DNA from: Caulobacter soli
GTDB taxonomy: Bacteria; Pseudomonadota; Alphaproteobacteria; Caulobacterales; Caulobacteraceae
Assembly (NCBI RefSeq): GCF_011045195.1
Contig: NZ_CP049199.1
Span: forward strand, 3,534,001-3,598,000
Direction: 5' to 3'
Length of the DNA: 64,000 nt
The notes under the pieces were generated by a model. It saw only the letters and a program-made list of their open reading frames with translations. It made no database searches and was not told where the DNA came from. This document shows, piece by piece, positions 56,704 through 64,000 of the stretch (the stretch's first letter is position 1; each line of letters begins with the position of its first letter). The translations under genes were made by a program, and so were the position numbers.

Positions 56704-58119
56704 TCAACCTCCCTGCCCTTCCCGCCAGCCGCCGCCCAGGGCGCGCACCAGAGCCAGGTCCAGGATGAAGCGACGCGCCTCCAGGGTCGAGACCGCGCGT
56801 CGCGTGGCCAGCATCCGGCCCTCGGCGACCAGCACGGCCGTGAAGTCGGTCGCTCCTCCGGTGTAGCGACGCTTGGCCAGCCGCCAACCGCTCGTCGCGG
56901 CTTCCTCGGCCTCGCGGCTGTCGGCCAGCCGCTGTTCAAGGGCGCGCTGTGAGGTGACGGCGTCGGCCATCTCCTCCAGCGCCTGGTTCAGGGTCCCGTC
57001 GTAGGCGCCGATCGCGGCGTCATAGTCGGCGCGCGCGACCTTGAAACCCGCCTGACGCCGTCCACCGTCGAAGATCGGCAGACCAAGGACAGCGCCGGCA
57101 GATCCCAGGTTGGATCCCGCATCGGCGAGGTTCCCAATCCCCAGCGACTGAACGCCGATCAACCCCACCAGATTGACGTTCGGATAGAAGGCCGCGTGGG
57201 CGACGTCGATCCGCTCCGACGCCGCCTCGGCCCGCCAGCGGGCGGCCACGAGGTCCGGACGTCGTGCGATCAGGGCGGTCGGTAGGTCGGCGGGCAGACC
57301 CAGGCTGCGCAAGGCGGTGACCTGGGGCCTGGCGATCGACGCGGCGCGATCCGGCGTCTGGCCCATCAGCGAAGCCAGGCGCAGCCGGGTCAGGGCGATC
57401 TGTTCGTCGACCGCCTCCAACTCAGCGCGGGCCAGCGGCGGCCCGACCTGCGCCTGCCGAAGCTCGGCCTCGGAATCGTAACCGCCTTCGGTCCGTCGAC
57501 GGACCAGGGCGAGGGTCTGTTCCCGGACACCCACGGTGGAGGCCAGGACGTCGCGATCGGCGAACAATCGCGCCAGGTCCGCATAGGCCGCCGCGATCGA
57601 GGTCGACACGATCAGACGCGCCGCCGCCGCGTCGGCCTTGGCGGCGGCTTCCTCGGAGGTAGCCGCCGCGATCGAGGCGCGGGTCTTGCCCCAGAGGTCG
57701 AGCTCGTAGCTGAAGTCCAGCGTCGCTCGCCCGGTGTCGTTCCAGCCGTGCAGCGCCGCCGGCGTCGGCAGGCCGGTGTTGTAGCTGGGCTTGGACTCGG
57801 CGGCGGCGGCGTTGGCCGAGACGCTCGGTTGTTGGGCTGCGCCAGCCAGCCCCACCAGGGCCGAAGCGCGCCGCAACCGGGCCTGGGCCACCGCGATGGT
57901 CGGCGCGTCCTGGAGGCCGGTTGCGATCAAGCCGGTCAGTTGCGGATCGCCATAGCCCGTCCACCAGTCCTCGGTCGGCCAATCGGCGACCGGGCCGGTG
58001 AACAGCTGCTGTTGGCCGACCACCTTGACGACCGGCTTGGGGCCGAGGTCGGGCGCGGCGCAGGCCGAGGCCAGCAGCGCCCCGACCAGGGTGACGGCGG
58101 TGAGAACGGGGCTACGCAT
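56704..58119 (-). CDS. Outer-membrane efflux lipoprotein, NodT family (MFS-linked)
   Basis: The 471-residue channel has a lipobox (LVGALLASAC), EDWWTGYGDPQLTGLIATGL, FSYELDLWGKTRASIAAATS, LIARRPDLVAARWRAEAAS and LPIFDGGRRQAGFKVARADYD. It is a paralogue of the RND-linked channel in the same window but clearly diverged. It overlaps the EmrA-like adaptor by eight bases and should complete a tripartite EmrAB-type exporter that carries substrates across both membranes. Confidence 0.92.
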   Translation of the reverse strand: MRSPVLTAVTLVGALLASACAAPDLGPKPVVKVVGQQQLFTGPVADWPTEDWWTGYGDPQLTGLIATGLQDAPTIAVAQARLRRASALVGLAGAAQQPSVSANAAAAESKPSYNTGLPTPAALHGWNDTGRATLDFSYELDLWGKTRASIAAATSEEAAAKADAAAARLIVSTSIAAAYADLARLFADRDVLASTVGVREQTLALVRRRTEGGYDSEAELRQAQVGPPLARAELEAVDEQIALTRLRLASLMGQTPDRAASIARPQVTALRSLGLPADLPTALIARRPDLVAARWRAEAASERIDVAHAAFYPNVNLVGLIGVQSLGIGNLADAGSNLGSAGAVLGLPIFDGGRRQAGFKVARADYDAAIGAYDGTLNQALEEMADAVTSQRALEQRLADSREAEEAATSGWRLAKRRYTGGATDFTAVLVAEGRMLATRRAVSTLEARRFILDLALVRALGGGWREGQGG

Positions 58120-59281
58120 GGCCGCCTCTCGTCCCGCAGCGGAAGCCGCCGAACAGGGCCGTGAGCCCCGAGGCCTTGCCCGAGACGTGGGAGCCGACGG
58201 CGATCCTGGGCTCGACCGACATGCCGGAACCCAGCCGGTCCAGGCCCGGCTGGCGGGCGTCGAACAGGATCCGCACCGGAAAGCGGCGAACGATCTTGGT
58301 GAAGTTGCCCGTCGCGTTGTCGGGTGGGATCACCGAGAACTCCGAGCCGGACGCCGCCGACAGGCTTTCCACCGTGCCGCAGAAGACCTGGTCATTGGCG
58401 GCGTCGACCCGGATCTGCACCCGGTCGCCGGCCCGGATCCGCGAGATTTGAGTCTCGCGCAGGTTCGCCTCGATCCACAGCGCTCGCGTCGGGGCCACGG
58501 CCATCAGCCGGGTTCCGACCCCGACATACTCGCCCAGCCGCACGTTGCGCGCGGCCACCAGCCCCTCGCGTGGCGCGGTGATCGTCGTGCTGTCCAGATC
58601 GTTCCGGGCCTTGAAGAGCTTAGCCTGCGCGCCCTGTTGGGCCGCGAGATTGGCCTGGCGTTGCGCGTCCAGGACCGCCAGTTGGCGGCGCGCGAAGGCG
58701 GCCTGGGCCACCGACTGGGTCACGCCCGACCGGGCGCGCACCTCGTCGGCCGTCGACTGCTCGAAGACCGAGCGGCTGACCGCGCCGTCACTGACCAGGT
58801 CCTTGGCGCGCGCGAAGTCCGATCGCGCCCGCTGGGCTTGGGCGTTGGCCGAGGCCACGACGGCGTCGGCGACCTCGATCTGGGCCAGCTGCAGCTGGAA
58901 CTGGGCGTCGATCTGCAGGTTCGCGGCCTTCTGCTGGGCCAGGGCGGCCTCGGCGTCGGCGACGGCGGCCTGGTAGTCGCGCGGGTCGATCCGCGCCAGA
59001 ACCTGTCCGGGCGCGACCCGGCGGTTGTTCTCGGTCGCGACCTCGACGACGTAGCCGGGAACCTTGGTCGCCACGAAGGTCAGGTCGCCGCGCACATAGG
59101 CGTTGTCGGTGGCCTCGAACGGGCTGATCCGATGCCACAGGCCATAGCCGGCGGCGACGGCGATGCTCAGGGCGGCGACCGAGGCGGTGGCGATGGCCAC
59201 GCGCCGGCCGGTTCCCGTGGGAGCCGGCGGCGGCTCTGGCGGGGACGGCGGAGGCGGCGGGGGTTGGGCGCGGGCGCTCAT
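58112..59281 (-). CDS. EmrA-like efflux adaptor (HlyD family)
   Basis: The 389-residue membrane fusion protein starts with a Pro-rich cytosolic tail (ten or more Pro in the first 25 residues). One helix follows (about 27-48), then the EmrA hallmark FEATDNAYVRGDLTFVATKVPGYVVEV (residues about 54-80) and NRRVAPGQVLARIDPRDYQAAVADAEAAL. A long alpha-hairpin and ITAPREGLVAARNVRLGEYVGVGTRLM complete it. It links the DHA2 transporter to the outer-membrane channel. It begins 13 bases after the transporter gene. Confidence 0.93.
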   Translation of the reverse strand: MSARAQPPPPPPSPPEPPPAPTGTGRRVAIATASVAALSIAVAAGYGLWHRISPFEATDNAYVRGDLTFVATKVPGYVVEVATENNRRVAPGQVLARIDPRDYQAAVADAEAALAQQKAANLQIDAQFQLQLAQIEVADAVVASANAQAQRARSDFARAKDLVSDGAVSRSVFEQSTADEVRARSGVTQSVAQAAFARRQLAVLDAQRQANLAAQQGAQAKLFKARNDLDSTTITAPREGLVAARNVRLGEYVGVGTRLMAVAPTRALWIEANLRETQISRIRAGDRVQIRVDAANDQVFCGTVESLSAASGSEFSVIPPDNATGNFTKIVRRFPVRILFDARQPGLDRLGSGMSVEPRIAVGSHVSGKASGLTALFGGFRCGTRGGHA

Positions 59282-59294
59282 GGCGAGGTCCTTC

Positions 59295-60905
59295 TCAAGC
59301 GCGGGTCTTGTCGGGAATTTGTGCGGGAACGGCGGGCAGGCGCGGCAGCGCCCAGACGAGGATGGCGGCCAGCAGCAGTCCGGCCGCGATGACGGCGAAG
59401 GCGTCGCCGAAGCCCTGGGCGAAGGCCTGGCCCGACGTGGCGCGCGCCAGACTGGCGACGCTGGCCCGTTGAGCGGCGGCGGGATCGGGGATCCAGTTGG
59501 CGAAGGCCCCCGCCTGGACGGCCAGCCGCTGGCTGACGTCGCCGTCGAGGAGGTTCAGGCTCTCGCCCAAGCGGGCGGAGTGGAACTTCTCGCGCTCGAC
59601 CAGGGTGTGGCTGGCGGCCGCAACGCCGACGGCGAGGCCAAACACGCGGGCGTAGTTGAAGGCGATGCCCACGGTCGGGCCCTGGGTCGGCGGATGGACC
59701 TCGAAGGTGGCGAACCGCAACAGAGCGACGCCGACGAACGCCTGGCCGACACCGATCAACACCAGCAGTCCGAACAGCTCCGGCGCGGCCCAGTCGGACG
59801 ACAGAAACGCCGCCCGGGCGGCGGCTAGGGCGAAGCTGGCCAGGCCGAGCGACAGGCTCAGGCGCGGATCGAACCGGCAGACGGTCCACCAGGCCACGGG
59901 GCCGGCGACCAGGGTGGCGACGGCCAGCGGCAGCAGCAACGGCCCCAGCTGTTCGACGCGATAGCCTTGCAGCCGGACCAGATATTGCGGCGCGACGACG
60001 ATCCCGAACATCAGGCCGAAGCGAAAGAACAGCTGGAAGATCAGCGCCCAGCCCAGGGTGGGCTTGGCGATGACGTCCAGCCGGAGCAGCGGCGGCGACG
60101 CTTGCGGGATGAGCCTGAGGGCCAGGACGAGGCCAAGGGTCCCGCAGGCCAGCGTCGCGGTGACCCACCAGGCCTCGAACCAGAAATGACGCTCGCCCTC
60201 GCTGACGCCGATGACCAGTAGGCCCAGCGCCAGCGACAGCAGGCCATAGCCGCTCCAGTCGGTCGCGCGCAGACGCCGGGGGTCGCCGCGCTCGCCCGGC
60301 AGGACCAGGAACGCCAGGGCGGTATAGAGCAGACCCGCCAGGGCCTGTCCCCAGAACAGGGCGCGCCAGCCTCCCAACTCGATCAGCCAGGCCGCGACGC
60401 CCGCCGCCAGGCCCAGGCCCGCAGACGACGCCAGCGAGAAGACGGCCAGCCCCGCGACCTGGGCGCGGCCGCGCAGCGGACTGGTCATCACCAGCAACAT
60501 CATGAAGGTCGGCAGCACGCCGCCGAACACACCCTGGACGAGACGGGCGGCGATCGCCCAATCCAGCCCCGGGGCGAAGGCGACGGCCAGGCTGCTGATC
60601 ACGAACCCGGCCCCAGCGACCCGCATGGCGACGCCGCGCCCGAAGGCCCCGGCGGTGATCATCAGCAGCGGCTGGCCCAGGATCTGGCCGACATTGTAGA
60701 CCGTGACCAGCCAGGCGGTGTCGTCGGCGCTGGCCGACAGCCCGCCGCCGATGTCGCCCAGCGAGAAGATCACGCTGATCGGAAACAGTCCGCCCATCAG
60801 CGCCCCGAAGGCCGAAAGGGCCAGGGCGCTGATGGGCGCGCGCGACGAGGCGGCCGGCGACGACAGGCCTGGTGCGGCTCTAGCGGGGACTTGGCGCGCG
60901 GGCAT
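59295..60905 (-). CDS. EmrB-like multidrug transporter (MFS, DHA2 family)
   Basis: The 536-residue proton-drug antiporter has about 14 predicted helices. The N-terminal half contains DDTAWLVTVYNVGQILGQPL and ARLVQGVFGGVLPTFMMLLV (motif C-like GlyPro-poor region), and the C-terminal half ends FAVIAAGLLLAAILVWALPR. DHA2 pumps with a linked EmrA adaptor export hydrophobic toxic compounds. The ATG at 60905 is preferred over one at 60938 because GGAG stands seven bases upstream. A LysR gene lies 116 bases upstream on the same strand. Confidence 0.92.
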   Translation of the reverse strand: MPARQVPARAAPGLSSPAASSRAPISALALSAFGALMGGLFPISVIFSLGDIGGGLSASADDTAWLVTVYNVGQILGQPLLMITAGAFGRGVAMRVAGAGFVISSLAVAFAPGLDWAIAARLVQGVFGGVLPTFMMLLVMTSPLRGRAQVAGLAVFSLASSAGLGLAAGVAAWLIELGGWRALFWGQALAGLLYTALAFLVLPGERGDPRRLRATDWSGYGLLSLALGLLVIGVSEGERHFWFEAWWVTATLACGTLGLVLALRLIPQASPPLLRLDVIAKPTLGWALIFQLFFRFGLMFGIVVAPQYLVRLQGYRVEQLGPLLLPLAVATLVAGPVAWWTVCRFDPRLSLSLGLASFALAAARAAFLSSDWAAPELFGLLVLIGVGQAFVGVALLRFATFEVHPPTQGPTVGIAFNYARVFGLAVGVAAASHTLVEREKFHSARLGESLNLLDGDVSQRLAVQAGAFANWIPDPAAAQRASVASLARATSGQAFAQGFGDAFAVIAAGLLLAAILVWALPRLPAVPAQIPDKTRA

Positions 60906-61021
60906 GTCGAACTCCGAGACCTCGTGGCGACGCTGCACAGGTACTGGGCTTCGACAGGCGGGATTAGCCGGCCACGGCGTACTTCACTGTTCCAGAAATC
61001 GCGCCAATCAATCTTGAAGGA

Positions 61022-61945
61022 TTAGATCGCGGGTCCTGAAATCTGATCCTCGTCTCCCAGACGCCGGCGCAGGAAGTCGATCAGCACCCGCACCCGCGCC
61101 GGCCGCGCCTTGGCCGGGGGCGTCAGGGCGTGGATCGGTATGGCGGCCACGGTCCAGTCGGGAAGAACCGTCTCCAGCGTCCCGTTCGCCAACTCCCGGC
61201 GTACGAAGAGCTCGGGCTGGGCGGACAGGGCCAGGCCGGCGGTCAGGGTCGGGATGCAGGCGGCGGCGTTGTTGAAGCGATAGGCCGCTTCGACGCGCAC
61301 CAAGCGTTCGCCCTCGTGCGGATGATGCAGACGCCAATCCAGCGGCTGGGGCAGCTGGGTGAAGACGATCACCGGCAGGCGCGCGAGGTCCTCGGGCTTT
61401 TCCGGGCGACCGTGACGCTCGAAGAAGGCCGGGGCGCCGATGATCGAGGTTCGCAACGACACCAGGCGCGTGACCCTCAGGCTGGAGTCGGCGATCGCGC
61501 CAGGCTTGATCGCCATGTCGAAACCCGCCGCGATCAGGTCGACCGGCTCGTCGGTGATGTGGAAATCCAGATCGATCTCGGGATAGAGCGTGAAGAAGTC
61601 CGGCAGCAACGGCGCCAGCGCCCGCACGCCGAAGGCCGCCGAGCAGGCCAGGCGGACCGGACCGCGCGGGATGGCCGCCTCCTCCAGGATCTCCGCCTCC
61701 ATCGCCGCTCCGTCATCGAGAATGCGCGCCGCCCGGCCCAGGGCGGCGCGGCCGCTTTCGGTCAGCGACAGCTTGCGCGTGGTCCGGGTCAGCAGCGTGG
61801 TCCGTAGGCGCGTTTCCAGCCGCGTGACCGCCCGCGAGACCGTCGCCTTGGTCAGGCCCAGCTCTCGGGCCGCGTCAGAGAACGAGCCACACTCGGCGAC
61901 CTTGGAGAAGATCGCCCACGCCTCGAAATCGGGAAGTTGCTGCAT
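61022..61945 (-). CDS. LysR-family transcriptional regulator
   Basis: The 307-residue regulator has an N-terminal winged helix (FEAWAIFSKVAECGSFSDAARELGLTKATVSRAVTRLETRL, residues about 7-47) and a C-terminal co-inducer-binding domain (PVRLACSAAFGVRALAPLLPDF, HITDEPVDLIAAGFDMAIKPG). It resembles the AaeR/DhcR branch that often controls nearby detoxification genes. The ATG at 61945 has AGGAAG at good spacing; a longer frame to 62026 lacks one. It lies upstream of the efflux-repair genes in the same orientation rather than divergent, so it may be read on the same transcript or control it across the 116-base gap. Confidence 0.92.
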   Translation of the reverse strand: MQQLPDFEAWAIFSKVAECGSFSDAARELGLTKATVSRAVTRLETRLRTTLLTRTTRKLSLTESGRAALGRAARILDDGAAMEAEILEEAAIPRGPVRLACSAAFGVRALAPLLPDFFTLYPEIDLDFHITDEPVDLIAAGFDMAIKPGAIADSSLRVTRLVSLRTSIIGAPAFFERHGRPEKPEDLARLPVIVFTQLPQPLDWRLHHPHEGERLVRVEAAYRFNNAAACIPTLTAGLALSAQPELFVRRELANGTLETVLPDWTVAAIPIHALTPPAKARPARVRVLIDFLRRRLGDEDQISGPAI

Positions 61946-62329
61946 CCGACGCTTCCTGAAACGGTCGATGAAACGGGCCACGACCGACAATGACGAGCGG
62001 ATCGACCGCCCCGGCATGCCGTTCACGGTAAATCACCCGGAACCTTTACCATCGCTCGCCGTTAGAAGCTCCGCGTGATGGGGCGCGCGGTCGGGGGTGT
62101 CGGGTGGTTCGGGCGTATTTCGTGTGGCTTGGCTTGAGCGGAAAAAACCTTCGGTCATCTGAAGATGAACGGTTGCCCCGGCTCGCGGATATGACCGATA
62201 GCCTGACGGCCCGCGCGCCAATCCGCCCCATCTCGCCCATCCCGTGCGAGCGCTGACCCCTTCAAGACCGCCTGCTTCCCGGCCGCGACCGGGCGGGCGG
62301 GATCGAAAAACTCCGACTTCGAGAATCTC
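61946..62329. other. 384-base divergent intergenic region
   Basis: This region separates lysR from the right-edge kinase. Short frames inside have no ribosome site or family likeness. It should contain both promoters. I see no convincing -35/-10 pair or palindromic operator. Confidence 0.5.
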
Positions 62330-64000
62330 ATGTCCCTGATCGAACCTCGTCGCGCGTCCTCCTCCCGGACGAAAGTGGAGTTATGGACAACGATCGGGCT
62401 GGCGCTCGTGCTCGCCTTCTTTCTGGTCAGCGGGGTCACGGCCTATCGCAACATCGAGGTGCTGCGCAGCGACAGCGAAAAGATCTGGCACACGCACGAG
62501 GTGCTGATCTCGCTGGACGAGCTCCTCTCCACCACCCAGGACGCCGAGACCGGCCAGCGCGGCTACCTGCTGACCGGCAATGATCGCTACCTGGAACCCT
62601 ATCAGCGCGCGGTCACAGCCGCCGCGTCGCGCGTCGAGACCGTCGCCTCGCTGACCAAGGACAACCCGGTGCAGCAGGCCAATATCGGCCCGCTCAAGCG
62701 ACACCTGGACGCCAAGCTCGGCGAGTTGGCGGAAACCATCGCCTTGCGACGCGACCAGGGCGCTCAAGCCGCGCTGGCCGTCGTCGCCACCGACCGCGGC
62801 AAGGTCGAGATGGACGCGATCCGCACCCAGCTCGAGGTCATGCGCCAGGAGGAAAACCGCCTGCGCGACATCCGCCTGGCCGAGATGGACGCCGCCTACA
62901 AGTCAGCCCTGACCAGCGGCGTGCTGTCGGGCCTGCTCGGCGCGGCCCTGACGATCGCGGTGTTCGTCCTGATCCGTCGCAGCACCCAGGCTCGCGCTCG
63001 CGAGGAATGGCTGCAATCGGGCCAGGTCGGCCTGTCGGTCGCGATGATGGGCGACAAGTCGGTCGAGGAACTGAGCGACAGCATCCTGGCCTTCCTGGCG
63101 CAGTATCTGGGCTTCCAGGCCGGCGCGCTGTTCAAGGGTGAAAAGGGTCACTTCCACCGCGCCGCGGCCCTGGGCATTCCGGCCGACGCCGACGTGACCG
63201 TCCGCTTCGACCTCAAGGAAGGCTTGCTGGGCAAGGCCGCGGCCGACGGGCTGGCGACGATCATCCGCGACGTGCCCGACGGCTACCTGACGATCGGCTC
63301 GGGCCTGGGCCGCGACAAGCCAAGGCACCTGGTCATCGTCCCGACCCATGCCGACGATCTGGTCAACGCCGTGATCGAGCTGGGCTTCCTGCATCCCGTC
63401 GACGATCTGGTTCTCGACCTGCTGAACCAGGCCTCGGCCTCGATCGGCATCGCCCTGCGCTCGGCGCGCTATCGGTCCGAACTGCAGGACGTACTGGAGG
63501 AAACCCAGCGCCAGGCCGAAGAACTGCAGGTGCAGAGCGAAGAGCTGCGGGTCTCCAACGAGGAGTTGGAGGAGCAAGGCCGGGCGCTCAAGGAGTCGCA
63601 GACGCGGCTTGAGCAGCAGCAGGTCGAGCTGGAGCAGACCAACAGCCAGTTGGAAGAGCAGGCCCAGACCCTGGAGACCCAGCGCGACGAGCTGGAGAAA
63701 ACCGGCGCCGCCGTGGCCCTGAAGGCGCGCGAACTGGAGCAGGCCAGCCAGTACAAATCCGACTTCCTGGCCAACATGTCCCACGAGCTGCGCACGCCGC
63801 TCAATTCGCTGCTGATCCTGTCCAAGCTGCTGGGCGACAATCCGGACGGCAACCTTTCGGGCGAGCAGGTCAAGTTCGCCCAGACCATTCAGTCGTCGGG
63901 CAATGACCTGCTGACCCTGATCAACGACATCCTCGACCTGTCGAAGATCGAGGCGGGCCACATCGAGGTTCGCCCCGAGAGCGTTCCGCTGCAGCGACTG
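62330..64000 (+). CDS. CHASE3-GAF histidine kinase, truncated by the window edge
   Basis: The frame is open from ATG 62330 to the last base (557 codons) with no stop. A helix near 19-40 precedes a CHASE3 sensor (about 42-185, including [21 protein letters not shown]), a second helix (about 193-215) and a GAF domain (about 235-385). A Gln/Glu-rich coiled coil (about 385-475, with repeated [15 protein letters not shown] stretches) follows, then HisKA with [15 protein letters not shown] and His485. The arrangement matches large hybrid kinases that usually continue with an ATPase domain and several receivers, which would lie outside the window. The ribosome site (GAGAA) is weak. The signal is unknown. 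Confidence 0.9.
   Translation, partial: MSLIEPRRASSSRTKVELWTTIGLALVLAFFLVSGVTAYRNIEVLRSDSEKIWHTHEVLISLDELLSTTQDAETGQRGYLLTGNDRYLEPYQRAVTAAASRVETVASLTKDNPVQQANIGPLKRHLDAKLGELAETIALRRDQGAQAALAVVATDRGKVEMDAIRTQLEVMRQEENRLRDIRLAEMDAAYKSALTSGVLSGLLGAALTIAVFVLIRRSTQARAREEWLQSGQVGLSVAMMGDKSVEELSDSILAFLAQYLGFQAGALFKGEKGHFHRAAALGIPADADVTVRFDLKEGLLGKAAADGLATIIRDVPDGYLTIGSGLGRDKPRHLVIVPTHADDLVNAVIELGFLHPVDDLVLDLLNQASASIGIALRSARYRSELQDVLEETQRQAEELQVQSEELRVSNEELEEQGRALKESQTRLEQQQVELEQTNSQLEEQAQTLETQRDELEKTGAAVALKARELEQASQYKSDFLANMSHELRTPLNSLLILSKLLGDNPDGNLSGEQVKFAQTIQSSGNDLLTLINDILDLSKIEAGHIEVRPESVPLQRL

Overview
This is a high-GC (roughly two-thirds G+C) chromosomal window from an alphaproteobacterium, most likely Caulobacterales (Caulobacter or a close relative). 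The pointers are a eukaryotic-type NADP isocitrate dehydrogenase, a class II DAHP synthase, a Csu-type chaperone-usher cluster, NodT-family outer-membrane efflux proteins, a FecIR-controlled TonB receptor, and frequent ATGA-type gene overlaps with GTG/TTG starts. The assignment rests on protein resemblance recalled from memory; no search was run.

Layout. 0-4 kb: a hybrid histidine kinase and icd with a clean terminator. 4.4-9 kb: a four-gene overlapping chaperone-usher pilus operon (two spore-coat-U proteins, chaperone, usher), followed by a GAF protein. 9.5-17.2 kb: a DUF2939 protein, an AEC transporter, ethanolamine ammonia-lyase eutBC with eutB interrupted by an in-frame TGA, a DUF1080 secreted protein, a DUF202 membrane protein carrying ten Arg-Thr heptads, a CAU tRNA, a SIMPL protein, a nested-palindrome element, and a lipoprotein downstream of panD. 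17.4-30.3 kb: secreted and lipoprotein genes including an M23 peptidase, a glyoxalase-fold protein, an esterase-like lipoprotein, a fatty-acyl-CoA ligase, a two-lobed retropepsin, DAHP synthase, a gor/O-antigen ligase pair, rpiA/glmU, gph and tRNA-Val. 30.3-38.3 kb: a 1310-residue autotransporter and a periplasmic PaoABC-type molybdenum aldehyde oxidoreductase.

38.3-46.3 kb is a FecI-FecR-TonB receptor-amidohydrolase module on the minus strand; its intergenic DNA is AT-rich and palindromic. 46.6-55.2 kb runs the other way: response regulator, sensor kinase, a second regulator with a degenerate receiver, then an RND pump with adaptor and outer-membrane channel. This looks like a two-component system beside the pump it controls.

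55.2-61.9 kb is the most striking block. A LysR regulator is followed by six tightly packed minus-strand genes: MFS pump (EmrB-like), adaptor (EmrA-like), outer-membrane channel, a SnoaL-fold protein, and two DNA base-excision glycosylases (AAG/MPG-type and Mug-type). The packing suggests one transcript coupling toxin export to DNA repair. The window ends inside a CHASE3-GAF histidine kinase that runs off the right edge.

No insertion sequence, prophage, CRISPR array or rRNA was seen. All regulatory sites are pattern-based and need experimental support.
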